The notes under the pieces: generated by a model
Database searches by the model: none
The model's input: only the letters and a program-made list of their open reading frames with translations
What the model was told of the DNA's origin: nothing
Source: Nematocida parisii ERTm1
Lineage: Eukaryota > Microsporidia
DNA length: 64,000 bases
Assembly: GCF_000250985.1 (NCBI RefSeq)
Contig: NW_013524646.1
Location: 531,913-595,912, forward strand
Direction of reading: 5' to 3'
In this document: piece after piece, positions 36,663-45,700 of the stretch
Numbering within the stretch: position 1 is the first letter of the stretch
Layout: each line of letters begins with the position of its first letter
Position numbers and translations under genes: made by a program

Positions 36663-37442
36663 ATGTCGCAACATAATTACGTTGAAGAGGCTATCAAATT
36701 AGCTGGAAGACGTGAAGACTACCTCGTACGAAAAGAGAAGTATGAATCTCGAGCTGGGAAGAGGCTTTCAAAGATCTCAAAGGAGCTGTATGGAAGAAAG
36801 GCCATAATATTCCATGAAAAGAGAAGAAAGGAGAAGATACAGCTAAAGAAAGAGAAGATGCAGACGGAGAGGAAGCAGAAGAAGGTTGCACAGGAAGAAA
36901 TAGCAGATGGTGCAATCCCTGCATACTTGCTTGATAGAGAAAAGCAGGCGGCTATACAGGCCATAACCACACAGCTAAAGGAGCAGAGACAGAATAAAGC
37001 AGGGAAGTACACTGTGCCGGTTCCACAGGTAAGGGGAGTATCTGAAGCAGAAGCTTTCAAAGTCATGAAGACTGGAAAGAGACAGAAAAACGAGTGGAAG
37101 AGAGTTGTCACTAAGCCGTGCTTTGTTGGGGACAACTACACAAGAAAGCCTCCAAAGTTTGAAAGATTCATCAGACCAACTGGTCTTCGAATGAAATCTG
37201 CTAATATCACACACCCAGAAATGAAGTCTACATTCCTTCTCCCTATAATGGGAGTCAAGCAGAACCCAAACTCTCACTTAATGACAACACTCGGACTCCT
37301 TACAAAAGGTACTATTATAGAAGTTAATACAAGTGCAATTGGAATGGTCTCTGAGTCTGGAAGAATTATTTGGGGTAAGTACGCGCAGATAACAAATAAT
37401 CCAGAAAATGACGGATGCGTGAATGGAATACTCTTAGTATAA
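36663..37442 (+). CDS. NSA2: Nsa2, 60S ribosome biogenesis factor
   Basis: A 259-residue protein matching Nsa2 throughout: Lys-rich coiled N-terminus, GAIPAYLLDRE, KAGKYTVPVPQVRG, AFKVMKTGKRQKNEWKR, CFVGDNYTRKPPKFERFIRP, THPEMKSTFLLPIMGVK and the S8e-like C-terminal barrel ending NNPENDGCVNGILLV. Nsa2 is needed for 27S pre-rRNA processing in the nucleolus and is very conserved. The start is the ATG at 36663 (MSQHNYVE, compare MPQNDYIE); upstream in-frame codons include an earlier ATG that overlaps MCM8-like and would add non-conserved residues. Confidence 0.97.
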   Translation: MSQHNYVEEAIKLAGRREDYLVRKEKYESRAGKRLSKISKELYGRKAIIFHEKRRKEKIQLKKEKMQTERKQKKVAQEEIADGAIPAYLLDREKQAAIQAITTQLKEQRQNKAGKYTVPVPQVRGVSEAEAFKVMKTGKRQKNEWKRVVTKPCFVGDNYTRKPPKFERFIRPTGLRMKSANITHPEMKSTFLLPIMGVKQNPNSHLMTTLGLLTKGTIIEVNTSAIGMVSESGRIIWGKYAQITNNPENDGCVNGILLV

Positions 37443-37817
37443 TGCATACTGCAACTGTTTCTTCTGAAATACCAAATAAATCATAAAGATAACTAATTTC
37501 ACCACTTATCCATAAATATCCGTATACTATAACCATAATAATCCAATTTATAACGTATACTTTATATAATCTAATACGTACGCACTACTCTATTTATATT
37601 GATAATACACTGAAAATACGTCTATACTCTTATTAATTCCATGGTGTACTCCTTTACGTATACTTTGCTTTACTGTCCATTATATTATGGGCGTATATAA
37701 AATGCATTGTGAATATTTATTTTGGACTCAAATTTATTTAAACCCTTTCTGATTTTATTTATAAGGTGTACGGCTTATTACGGTCTTATAAAATATGAAA
37801 TTGGATAAATTAGTTTA
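37443..37817. other. intergenic, nothing recognised
   Basis: AT-rich, with several CGTATAC/ACGTATAC words (37520-37680) that are weak palindromes. No ORF or RNA gene seen. It lies between the 3' ends of the convergent NSA2 and RAD51 genes. Confidence 0.6.
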
Positions 37818-38843
37818 TTATTCTTCTCCATCTGTGATACCTTCCTTAATAATCCTGAAAGTGGCTTCAGATTCTGGAAGAGAAGGTGAGTCGTACACCT
37901 TGCATATTCTTAAATCACCTCTTCCCTTTCTTAAGTACAGCCTGGTGGCACTGGCGTGTGCTAAGACATGCCCACCTGTTGGCTTCTTTGTATCACCTCC
38001 AAACATAGATGCGGCTCCATCTACCTGTGCAACAACCTGGTTGGTTATTACAATGGCAACATTGTACTCATCTGCTAGCTGCATTAGTGATCTTAAGTAT
38101 ACTCCCAAGTGCATCTGCCGGGCACTCAACTCACCTCTGCCAGAAAAGTCTGTTCTGTAGTGGGCTATAATAGAGTCAACAATGCATAGACGATACTCGC
38201 CAGATGCCATTAGACTTCCTGCCTGCTTGACCAGTTCAATCTGATGGTCTACATTATACGCTCTGGCAACACATACGTTTGAAAGTACTACATTTGGATC
38301 TAGCTGATATCTTTTGGCTATCTCAATCAGCCTTTCTGATCTAAATGTAGCTTCAGTGTCTATGTACACCGCCTTCCCATTGCACCCACCAAGCTCTGTT
38401 GGTAGCTGGCACGTAACAGCAAGCATGTGGCACAGCTGAGTCTTTCCCGTACGGAATTCCCCAAATAGCTCTGTAATAGATCCCGTCTCAATGCCCCCAC
38501 CAAGTAACTTGTCCAGCTCACTCGATCCTGTGGTGATCATCTTCATCTGCAGCCTCTTCTGGTGCACTACCTCGGCTGTCTGAAACCCTAGCTCAACATG
38601 CTTCGTTGCCTCTTTTACTATCTTGTCAACCTTCGCCTCTGCAAACCCTCGAATGCTTAATAGCTTCTTCCTGGGGGAGAATGCCACACTCTCTACACTC
38701 CTGAACCCGCATTCCACTAGCTTTCCTATATCTGCTGCAGATATTCCTCCTTCCTTAAGTATTTCAATCGGAGTGTGATACGACTGCATCATTTCTCCTG
38801 ACTGCTCCTCAAAGATGTCATTCTCTTTCTCCATTAAAGGCAT
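37818..38843 (-). CDS. RAD51: RAD51 recombinase
   Basis: 341 residues. An N-terminal helix-hairpin-helix domain ([23 protein letters not shown]) precedes a RecA core with Walker A GEFRTGKT (128-135), AVTCQLP, a Walker B-like LCIVDS, L1/L2 loop elements ([13 protein letters not shown] and [14 protein letters not shown]), RLYLRKGRG and [10 protein letters not shown]. Strand exchange in homologous recombination. Dmc1 is less likely given the AVTCQLP form; I see no second paralog in the window. The frame goes further upstream only with non-ATG codons; the ATG at 38843 follows a T tract and is 18 bp from the start of a divergent small [11 protein letters not shown] has Ala for the usual Gly. Confidence 0.94.
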   Translation of the reverse strand: MPLMEKENDIFEEQSGEMMQSYHTPIEILKEGGISAADIGKLVECGFRSVESVAFSPRKKLLSIRGFAEAKVDKIVKEATKHVELGFQTAEVVHQKRLQMKMITTGSSELDKLLGGGIETGSITELFGEFRTGKTQLCHMLAVTCQLPTELGGCNGKAVYIDTEATFRSERLIEIAKRYQLDPNVVLSNVCVARAYNVDHQIELVKQAGSLMASGEYRLCIVDSIIAHYRTDFSGRGELSARQMHLGVYLRSLMQLADEYNVAIVITNQVVAQVDGAASMFGGDTKKPTGGHVLAHASATRLYLRKGRGDLRICKVYDSPSLPESEATFRIIKEGITDGEE

Positions 38844-38861
38844 AAAAAAACTAGAACATGC

Positions 38862-39020
38862 ATGTTTATATTGCAAAGAGTGTCCATAGATGAACTCTCA
38901 CAGAAAATAACCGAAGAAACAGAGAAACAAGAAGTAAGAAAAGAAAATGTTCTTAAATGGGGAGATACAATAGATATGGCCACTGCCCTTGCCCCATCCA
39001 TTGGTACAAGAATTGGATAG
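38862..39020 (+). CDS. small conserved-looking ORF, 52 residues
   Basis: A 52-codon frame with ATG and TAG: begins [19 protein letters not shown], ends [13 protein letters not shown]. It is polar, helical at first, then turn-rich. Position supports reality: the divergent RAD51 ATG lies 18 bp away with an A7 tract between, and the TAF10 ATG follows its stop by 12 bp with the T-rich start signal. I do not recognise the family; small nuclear or complex-associated proteins of this size are plausible (inference only). Confidence 0.5.
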   Translation: MFILQRVSIDELSQKITEETEKQEVRKENVLKWGDTIDMATALAPSIGTRIG

Positions 39021-39032
39021 TTTTTTTCTTTT

Positions 39033-39359
39033 ATGGACGACAGCACATTCAACAAAATAAATGAGGGGCTTGACTCTTTTATTCCTTTAATCCCAGATGT
39101 CGTGCTAGACCACTGCTTCACTAAAGCAGGACTGGCAACAGATGATCCAAAGATTAAAAAACTGGTCTCTCTTATAGCACAAAAGCTAATTACTGACGTG
39201 GCCACATGCGCCTACCAATACCACAAAATCGCAAAGAGGGCATCGCTGAAAGAAAAAAAAACACCAAAAGAGAAAAAGCTCACTCTCACTCTGTCCGATG
39301 TGGAGAATGCCCTGAAAGAGTGCGGTATTAACATATCCCGGCCCTCGTACTTCTTTTAA
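39033..39359 (+). CDS. TAF10: TAF10, TFIID/SAGA histone-fold subunit
   Basis: 108 residues, equal to the conserved TAF10 core: FIPLIPDVVLDHCFTKAGLATDDPKI, KKLVSLIAQKLITDVATCAYQYHK, a basic loop of Lys, then LTLTLSDVENALKECGINISRPSYF (compare YTLTMEDLTPALSEYGINVKKPHYF). Shared subunit of TFIID (with TAF3/8) and SAGA (with SPT7). The usual Ala/Gly-rich N-terminus is missing. It is the second gene on the plus strand after RAD51's divergent start. Confidence 0.95.
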   Translation: MDDSTFNKINEGLDSFIPLIPDVVLDHCFTKAGLATDDPKIKKLVSLIAQKLITDVATCAYQYHKIAKRASLKEKKTPKEKKLTLTLSDVENALKECGINISRPSYFF

Positions 39360-39426
39360 TTACTAAATCAGTATATAATTACCTATTTTAATTTTATTTC
39401 TATTATTTGTCTGTTAATATTCACTT

Positions 39427-40311
39427 TTAGATATCCTCTGTGGATTCTTTCTTTGTGTTTGGGCTGGAATTCTTTTTTGGCCTGTCTTTATGAACATACG
39501 TGCCACTCATCATCTCTTTGTCTTGCTTTCTCTGCTCTGGCTCTGGGAAAGTGTTTCTGTAGGTTTTTTCTACTATCGTGACCTTTCTCTTTTTACTGTG
39601 TGTCTTCTTGTACTGCGGCATGTACCTCTCCCAGTTTTCTGTTTTAAGTGCTGGATCTTTTTCAAGCTCTCGCCGTATCATTAACTTCTTTATCTCATAG
39701 ATCGGATGTATGTTCTCCATGCACTTTGTAACAACATTTCTTACCTCTTTTAAACTCTTGTAGTTGCCTATTGCACTCACGGTGTTTCCAAATGAAAGAA
39801 TGTAACAGTCTGTCAGTAGCTCTAGTGATTTTATGGTATTCCCGCGTGGGCCTATAAGACGCTCTCTTCTTTTTAAAAATATTTCTTTGTTTCTGGTAAA
39901 TACATTTATGGGAATGATATCATGGGTTATTCCATCCTCAAATACTCTTATTGCCTTCTCCAGAGGTACACCTCGGCTCACTAACTTCAAAGCATCCCTC
40001 CCCTCCATAATCACGTATGGGTCTCTTGTGTGCGGTGTGGTCTCTACTTTAAGTATTAGCTCGTGATAGTCCACGATCAGTGCAAGCCTTCTCTGGGCAA
40101 GTGCCTTTCTTATGTACTCCTCTGTCTCTCTGATGTACTTCTCTCTGTGCTTTGGGAACATAACTTCAAATGAGCTTGTCTCTAGAAACTGTTTGAGCCC
40201 TTTCTCAGTGAATGGCTCTGGCTTGTAATTTTGAATGTCGTCTGGGACATCTCTTTTTTCTCTCCTTTCTTTTTTCTCTTTGTTCTGAGCTAAGCAATTT
40301 GCAGTTGCCAT
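39427..40311 (-). CDS. KRR1: Krr1, small-subunit processome KH protein
   Basis: 294 residues. It matches Krr1: EPFTEKGLKQFLETSSFEVMFPKHREKYI, EGRDALKLVSRGVPLEKAIRVFEDGI, then a KH domain with RLIGPRGNTIKSLELLTDCYILSFGNTVSAIG, VRNVVTKCMENIHPIYEIK, and ERYMPQYKK. It acts in 18S rRNA processing at the nucleolus. The tail is basic. The ATG lies 8 bp downstream of the transporter stop codon on the same strand; the TTTTAAATTTT start signal includes that stop codon. Confidence 0.96.
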   Translation of the reverse strand: MATANCLAQNKEKKERREKRDVPDDIQNYKPEPFTEKGLKQFLETSSFEVMFPKHREKYIRETEEYIRKALAQRRLALIVDYHELILKVETTPHTRDPYVIMEGRDALKLVSRGVPLEKAIRVFEDGITHDIIPINVFTRNKEIFLKRRERLIGPRGNTIKSLELLTDCYILSFGNTVSAIGNYKSLKEVRNVVTKCMENIHPIYEIKKLMIRRELEKDPALKTENWERYMPQYKKTHSKKRKVTIVEKTYRNTFPEPEQRKQDKEMMSGTYVHKDRPKKNSSPNTKKESTEDI

Positions 40312-40319
40312 GTAAAAAT

Positions 40320-41828
40320 TTAAAACTTTGCTATGACCATAAAAAACAGAGAAACAGTTAAAATGGAAATCCAGCAGACAATGGTTGAAATTGTTCCAAT
40401 TAAAATAAAATCTTTTGAGCTCACTAACCTTTTTCCATTTGGTGATTTAAATGAGCTTGCTAAAATATTCGGGAATCCGCTTGCTGGGAAGGCCATACCG
40501 CAAGAACAAGCCAGGGCAGATATCGCAACAATGAGTTTTGGCCTTCCCACAAACATACCTATCTTCTCATAAATAGGTAGAAGTACCACAGCACTCACAG
40601 TGTGGCAAACTATGCAGGAGAGGCAGAGCATAACAAAAGACAAGGAAATTAGAAGAAATAGAAGACTTCTTTCCTTGCTGCTTATGATTAATCCAGAGAT
40701 CATACTCTCTAGCATTTTAGTGGTTTTTATTCCCCTTCCAATTGCAGTTCCTGCTACAGCAATGGAAATAATTTCAAGAGTCTTTCTGTTAAACACTTTC
40801 CGGGCACTTTTGGTTATGAGAAGTGCACACACTGGCAGTGCATATATCCACTTTAGCCCTGAATAAATAGATGGGAGCGACCAGCAAATAATGCAAAGAG
40901 TCGTCACAATTATTAAAAGAGAAGAGTTCTGCGGTTCACCTGCAATAACGATATTGTTCTCACTCTGCGGCTGTTTTGGGAAATACGCGATTATTAAGGA
41001 GAACACAAATAAAAAGCATACAGCAACTGTGGGAAGGGATACCCACATCCACCTGCTCCAGGAGACACTTATAATACCAGATCCAAGAATGGACTGCGGA
41101 CTGCTTATGGGCAAAACCATTCCCCCAATGTTTGAGCCCATGGCTACTCCCATAATAATTGCTGGGCTTGGTGGCCGTGGCCTGCTCTGAAGAATTGATA
41201 TTATAATAATTGGTGCAGTGATGTTTGACATGATTGATGAAAGAACTATGGATAGAAACATACTTCTGAACAGACTAGAATATATATTGCCCCCATCAAT
41301 CAGATACGGCAGAACCATCTTCTCTCCGCCATTGCACTGAAAGTATACAGACAAAAGACAGCTCCCCATTAGTAGCAATACAACAGGAGATACTAGTATT
41401 TTCGTGACTATTACAAACCCACTGATCCATCCCTGTACACCAGTTTTATCTGGCACCATTATATTGGATATAATTACTATTGGGATAAGAGCAACTGAAG
41501 TAATTTCCAGTGGCAGTATATGAAGAGACCAGAACGCACTTGCCAAGAAAGAGATAATACAGCAGACTGCAGCAGACTTGCTTGGAAACACACCTGTATA
41601 CACATTTGTTAGCATAAAGTAGATGGTTATTCCTACTATGACTAAAATAACTCCAAATACTGCTTTAATCGTGTTTTCCCTCTTTCCCTTAATTGTCTTC
41701 TTTATTCGCTGTCTTTTTTGCTCTCTGGGAGATTCCTGTGCTGACGACTCTGTGATATCAATAGTGAATGGATTCTGTGATGGCGTGGTGGCTATTTTAA
41801 ACTCTCCTTCATTGGCTTTAGAATTCAT
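40320..41828 (-). CDS. SLC13/DASS transporter, Pho87/Pho90-like (phosphate or divalent anion)
   Basis: 502 residues with about 12 membrane segments after a polar N-terminus (about 1-50). The two repeat signatures of the DASS family are present: SNITAP with GSNIGGMVLPISSPQ (first half) and SCGMAFPASGFPNIL (second half), close to CNIGG-x-SPI-SPQN and SAGMGLPVSGFPN of fungal Pho87/Pho90. The SPX domain of yeast Pho87/90 is missing, so regulation by inositol pyrophosphate binding is unlikely. Such a transporter may import phosphate or dicarboxylate from the host cell (substrate inferred). Confidence 0.82.
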   Translation of the reverse strand: MNSKANEGEFKIATTPSQNPFTIDITESSAQESPREQKRQRIKKTIKGKRENTIKAVFGVILVIVGITIYFMLTNVYTGVFPSKSAAVCCIISFLASAFWSLHILPLEITSVALIPIVIISNIMVPDKTGVQGWISGFVIVTKILVSPVVLLLMGSCLLSVYFQCNGGEKMVLPYLIDGGNIYSSLFRSMFLSIVLSSIMSNITAPIIIISILQSRPRPPSPAIIMGVAMGSNIGGMVLPISSPQSILGSGIISVSWSRWMWVSLPTVAVCFLFVFSLIIAYFPKQPQSENNIVIAGEPQNSSLLIIVTTLCIICWSLPSIYSGLKWIYALPVCALLITKSARKVFNRKTLEIISIAVAGTAIGRGIKTTKMLESMISGLIISSKERSLLFLLISLSFVMLCLSCIVCHTVSAVVLLPIYEKIGMFVGRPKLIVAISALACSCGMAFPASGFPNILASSFKSPNGKRLVSSKDFILIGTISTIVCWISILTVSLFFMVIAKF

Positions 41829-42296
41829 TATTGTGTATGTGTTATCCGTATTAATATTAAATAGAAATCTGAAACACTTCAGAAACTCTGTTTAAATTAC
41901 TATTTAGGCCATATACAGAAGTTTCTATAATACTCCAGTATAACTAATAAATACAGCATATTCATCTATTTCCTGCTGTGCCATATACATACAATTTAGT
42001 ATAAATTTACACATTGTATACCAAAAATAAATATGTACATGAAACCAATTACGACATACGCCTTTATTTTTATTCTATAATTAAAATTAGATTTAATTGA
42101 AAGATTGCCCAAAGAAGGCTATAATTACACTATCACACGGTTTAATCCGGGAATTAATAAATTTGTCTAATTTGATGGGTATTATTTAAACAGTTAAATT
42201 ATGGTATAAGTAGGGAATTGGTAAGATTTAATCCTGACGTATATAAAATAGCTGGTTTTATTGACACGGGTTCTCTAATACATAAACATAGCTGTA
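41829..42296. other. intergenic with possible decayed coding sequence
   Basis: The second half (about 42060-42290, plus strand) has two short open stretches sharing a pattern: NYTITRFNPGINKFV then stop, and NYGISRELVRFNPDVYKIAGFIDTGS. The latter holds IDTGS (42260-42274), the form of a retropepsin active site. No start codon or full domain. The first half shows nothing. Confidence 0.35.
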
Positions 42297-44210
42297 CTAG
42301 GAAGATATTTTTGCAAGAACGCCTGCTAGCCAGTTTCCTGCACTTGTAAGCATGCCCTCGTTGAATGGCTCGTCTTGTTCTAAACTGCTGTCTGAGTCTT
42401 GGCTGCTTCCTTTTAATTCATCAGAAGATCTATCATCATGGTTCAAAGATATGCCTAGGCCAGCCATGATTTCTTGTTGATCCTCATTCTCTTTAATATC
42501 TATCTCTGTTTGCATAGCCAGTTCCTCCTCAATACTCATCATTTCTTGCTTGGTAACTGGGATTGAATCAGTTTTCTCCCAATGAAGGGTAGTTATTATT
42601 GAATCAGGATTTGACATTTTCGTATCATCGTGGATTTGATGCTTTTTATACATTTTATCTTTTTCCTTTTTCTCTGCATCTGCTTGATTTAATATTTTTT
42701 TGTGCTTTTGTATGTGGTTTAGTGCTTTTTTCAAAGAAACCGGAGTTTTAGTGCTGTTCTTTTTCTTTTTCAAGTCATAAACTATTTTCATCATGTCATT
42801 CCCTTGAATTCCTTCAGTTTCAGCTAAAATTTTATTCTTATCCACGCGATCCCTTACATCAACTACTTTTGTTTTAAACAGCTCCTTTTCCAAAAGAGTC
42901 TTTCTGTCTGATTTAACTGACAGAGGGATACCAAGCTTTGATTCAAATCTTCTCTTTAAAGCATCATCAATTGATTCGTAGAAATTCGTTGCTGCTATAA
43001 GAAATTTTCGACTTTCTTCTTTTGCCTGTATTCCGTCTAGCCAAGTAAGCCACATTGTCTTTAAGTTTAGCGCGATTTGCCCGCCACCGCCAGTATCTGA
43101 TGACTTTCTAGTGCTGAAAACCGACTCGGCTTCATCTATAAATACAAACACAGGAATTGTTTTCTGTCTCCACTCAATAAACTCCTTAAATACTCTAAAT
43201 GCTTCCTCGGACTCACCAACTAGCTTGTTCAAAAACATTCCAGAATCTATTTGGTACAACTCGATTGTGTCATCGCAGTCGTATAGTTCTCTGATAATGC
43301 TGTGTGCATTTTTCTTGTTCTTGATGTTCAGATTCTTTACTAGGTACTTCTTCTTAAGCTTCTCTGCTTTTATGTTAAGTGCTGTCAACAAGAACAGCTT
43401 TCTAGCAAAAAATGACTTTCCCGTACCAGGCATACCATAAACCATTAAATTCTTTGTAAGCATTCTATCACCGCATAAACTGGCTGAATTTTCTCCACCT
43501 TCTATGTAGGGCAAAATTAACTTAATGTAACTATTGAATTGTTCATCTAGCCCATAATACGCGCTCTGCTTACACTGACTTGGCTTTAGCCTTCTATACC
43601 TATCTGCCAACTCGTCAAAGTTTTTCATGAAGTATGAGTCCTTCTTAGACGCACCATTAGTCATGCCGCCCTGCCCTCCATGGGTCTTGAACAAAAAGTA
43701 CAAACTCGCCGAAAAGAATATAATCATAATAATTGTGGCTATTGTTTGCAAACTAATTGGACTTTTCAGAGGCGCCTTAGGAGGCATGTTTGGATAGACT
43801 GGAGGCCTTCTGTTTTGAGCAGGCATACCTCTTTGTGCAAACATTGGCGGTGTCTGTTGCGCATTATTTCTGTTGGGAATAAAATTTCTTCCTGTAGATG
43901 GTTCGTCTGCTTCCTGTTCTTTGTTTTCTTTATTTTTTTTATTCTCCTCGTCTTCATTTTCATTTTCATCTTTCTTCAGATCTTCATTCTTATTCGCGTC
44001 TTTATCCCCTCCATCCGCCACGTCTGCATTATCTATAACTGCCCGTTGCATGTCTATAATGCTTTTGTTTTCTTCTTTTGTATTTGTAAGATTTGTGCTT
44101 TTGGTCCTTCTCTCCTCCATGCTTCTTAATAATACTTCGCTGTTCTCTATGTGCGCATTATTTAAGAAATTCTTGCTTTGTTCGCCTTCATACGCAGAGC
44201 TATTTTTCAT
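42297..44210 (-). CDS. membrane-anchored AAA ATPase, subfamily unclear
   Basis: 637 residues. An acidic, Asn/Glu/Lys-rich N-terminus (about 1-110), a Pro-rich stretch, one membrane segment (about 151-175), then a classic AAA module: Walker A GMPGTGKS (259-266), a KLVGESEEAFRVF pore/second region, Walker B VFVFIDEAES (354-363) and Arg finger RRFESKLGIP. A polar Lys/Glu tail of about 170 residues follows. One membrane helix before an AAA module resembles Msp1/ATAD1, but the long acidic N-terminus and tail do not. It might extract or remodel proteins at an organelle membrane (inference). Divergent partner: the actin-like gene, 41 bp away. Confidence 0.75.
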   Translation of the reverse strand: MKNSSAYEGEQSKNFLNNAHIENSEVLLRSMEERRTKSTNLTNTKEENKSIIDMQRAVIDNADVADGGDKDANKNEDLKKDENENEDEENKKNKENKEQEADEPSTGRNFIPNRNNAQQTPPMFAQRGMPAQNRRPPVYPNMPPKAPLKSPISLQTIATIIMIIFFSASLYFLFKTHGGQGGMTNGASKKDSYFMKNFDELADRYRRLKPSQCKQSAYYGLDEQFNSYIKLILPYIEGGENSASLCGDRMLTKNLMVYGMPGTGKSFFARKLFLLTALNIKAEKLKKKYLVKNLNIKNKKNAHSIIRELYDCDDTIELYQIDSGMFLNKLVGESEEAFRVFKEFIEWRQKTIPVFVFIDEAESVFSTRKSSDTGGGGQIALNLKTMWLTWLDGIQAKEESRKFLIAATNFYESIDDALKRRFESKLGIPLSVKSDRKTLLEKELFKTKVVDVRDRVDKNKILAETEGIQGNDMMKIVYDLKKKKNSTKTPVSLKKALNHIQKHKKILNQADAEKKEKDKMYKKHQIHDDTKMSNPDSIITTLHWEKTDSIPVTKQEMMSIEEELAMQTEIDIKENEDQQEIMAGLGISLNHDDRSSDELKGSSQDSDSSLEQDEPFNEGMLTSAGNWLAGVLAKISS

Positions 44211-44251
44211 ATTTGTTCCCCTAAATTTTTTTCTTTTTATTTGCTATTAGC
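44211..44251. promoter_or_regulatory. 41-bp divergent start spacer, CCCCTAAATTTTTTT
   Basis: Contains both a CCCC word and AAATTTTTTT between the AAA ATPase ATG and the actin-like ATG, a combination also seen between kinesin and UDG. Confidence 0.5.
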
Positions 44252-44995
44252 ATGGAACCAGAAGTTATTATAATTGAGATCAATGGAATTGGTGTTTATA
44301 GAGTGTTTTCTACTGGTATTTCGTTTAAAGAGTGCACGAAGGAAGAGGTTATTGGTCACTTAGAAGGAAAGCTGCACGTGTTTATTCTTGTTAGTAGCAA
44401 CATTGATAAGATAGATATTTACAAGATATCAAAATACTTCTTTAAAGAGTCCAGTATAGAGTCTATGTCTGTCATGTACTCTTCTGTTTCAACCTCTCTT
44501 GCTTTGGGTGTTCAGAATCTATGCGTGGTCTCTGTTGAAAATGCATCAAATGACTCTATTCTGTGGTCTGTAGATCTAGTGGCCAAGTCCAGTCTAAACT
44601 GCGCACACTCCATTACTAGAACATCTACATACGATGTGGCTCTTGATAAAATTTTGGAGACGCTGCACTCTTCTGTGTACAAAAGTTCTACACCAACCAT
44701 TTTTATTAAAGGAACAAAACCATTGGTAGATAAAATGCTTGAAGAACTCAATAAGAGAAGTATTATATCTACATCGGAAGAAAGTATGTCTGATGAATGT
44801 GCTGATAGAGGGTATAGATTGGCCTTGTTCCCAAATTATTTCTCTTCTTACATGCCACATAATCTGCTCCCAGACTCAGATATTGTATATGTTGGAGCAG
44901 TCCTAACCATAATGATAAACTACTTTGAAATAAAAGAGGTAAATACTAGGGAAGACTTTGAAGCAGGGCACACCAAGAATTTACTGTTAAATTAA
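44252..44995 (+). CDS. short actin-like (Arp-family) protein, divergent
   Basis: 247 residues. The C-terminal third resembles an actin/Arp end: YRLALFPNYF..., then DIVYVGAVLTIMINYFEIKEVNTREDFEAG, comparable to the subdomain 1 strand followed by W-ITKQEYDE-G. The middle has weak actin-like pieces (NLCVVSVENA...SILWSVDLV). The phosphate loops of actin are not visible, so ATP binding is doubtful. Candidate relatives are Arps of chromatin remodellers or dynactin Arp10/11 (open). The assignment is tentative; at the least, it is an uncharacterised acidic protein divergently paired with the AAA ATPase. Confidence 0.35.
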   Translation: MEPEVIIIEINGIGVYRVFSTGISFKECTKEEVIGHLEGKLHVFILVSSNIDKIDIYKISKYFFKESSIESMSVMYSSVSTSLALGVQNLCVVSVENASNDSILWSVDLVAKSSLNCAHSITRTSTYDVALDKILETLHSSVYKSSTPTIFIKGTKPLVDKMLEELNKRSIISTSEESMSDECADRGYRLALFPNYFSSYMPHNLLPDSDIVYVGAVLTIMINYFEIKEVNTREDFEAGHTKNLLLN

Positions 44996-45393
44996 GTAAT
45001 TCGTTATAGATAAGAAATGTATTATTTTTATAAAAATTATTTCTTTAGAGAAAACATGTATCCAAGCAACCCAAGATAGCAAATGCTTTTATATTTTTAT
45101 AATGCATAAATACGCAAGAATAAACTATTTTTATTTTCATCAGATGCACCATAATAAGAGAATATAATAAGAAATTATATAAAAATAGTTTTTTTCTTAG
45201 GAAAGGCATTCTTAAACTTTGACTTTTATTGAATTTGTATACGCATTTGTAGACCGTATAATCAATTTAATTTATGTTGACATATTGTGTCAACAAATAT
45301 TTCTGATTTAATTTGTGCTACACAAATGCTAATCTTAGCATACAACAAAAATGATTTTAAATTGTATAATTAATTAAATATTATTTATTACAC
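44996..45393. other. convergent spacer with a cluster of inverted repeats
   Basis: About 400 bp, AT-rich, between the 3' ends of the actin-like and Pam16-like genes. No ORF. It holds three perfect inverted repeats in 67 bp (45275-45341), described separately. Confidence 0.6.
45275..45341. repeat. three consecutive perfect inverted repeats
   Basis: TGTTGACA-TATTG-TGTCAACA (45275-45295), ATTTGTG-CTA-CACAAAT (45311-45327) and ATGCTAA-TC-TTAGCAT (45326-45341). Arms are 8, 7 and 7 bp without mismatch. Any transcript across it would form three adjacent hairpins; a terminator/processing role at the convergent ends is possible. Confidence 0.6.
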
Positions 45394-45648
45394 TTATTCT
45401 ATCTCTCTGAGAAGAACTGCCTCTGCACTTTTTATTTTCTTTAGTATATAGAGAGAAGCTGGCAATGCATTTTTATTCTTTTTTGTTAGTCTTTCTGCAT
45501 TCTGTTTAATTATGCTGTGGGACAGTTCTTGTTCGACTGGAATGTTCAAAATGTTCATTGCTTCAGTTGTGGTCATTGCACCCATAAATGTGATGTACTC
45601 TTTCAGTGCACCAATGGCTGCTTTGGTAATATTTGCAAGAATAAGCAT
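45394..45648 (-). CDS. PAM16: Pam16/Tim16-like J-like subunit of the mitochondrial import motor
   Basis: 84 residues. After a mildly hydrophobic N-terminus (about 1-25), the rest follows the Pam16 J-like domain: TTEAMNILNIPVEQELSHSIIKQNAERLTKKNKNALPASLYILKKIKSAEAVL, comparable to DEACKILNI ... F-LFEVND-KGGSFYLQSKV-RAAE. As in Pam16, no HPD is present. It would control Hsp70 at the inner face of the mitosome translocase together with Pam18. Short, but the full J-like fold is covered. The mtHsp70 gene is in the same window. Confidence 0.75.
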   Translation of the reverse strand: MLILANITKAAIGALKEYITFMGAMTTTEAMNILNIPVEQELSHSIIKQNAERLTKKNKNALPASLYILKKIKSAEAVLLREIE

Positions 45649-45700
45649 ATTTTAATTTAAAAGTAAAACGAAAGTTAACTACGCTGGGTACATCATAAGA

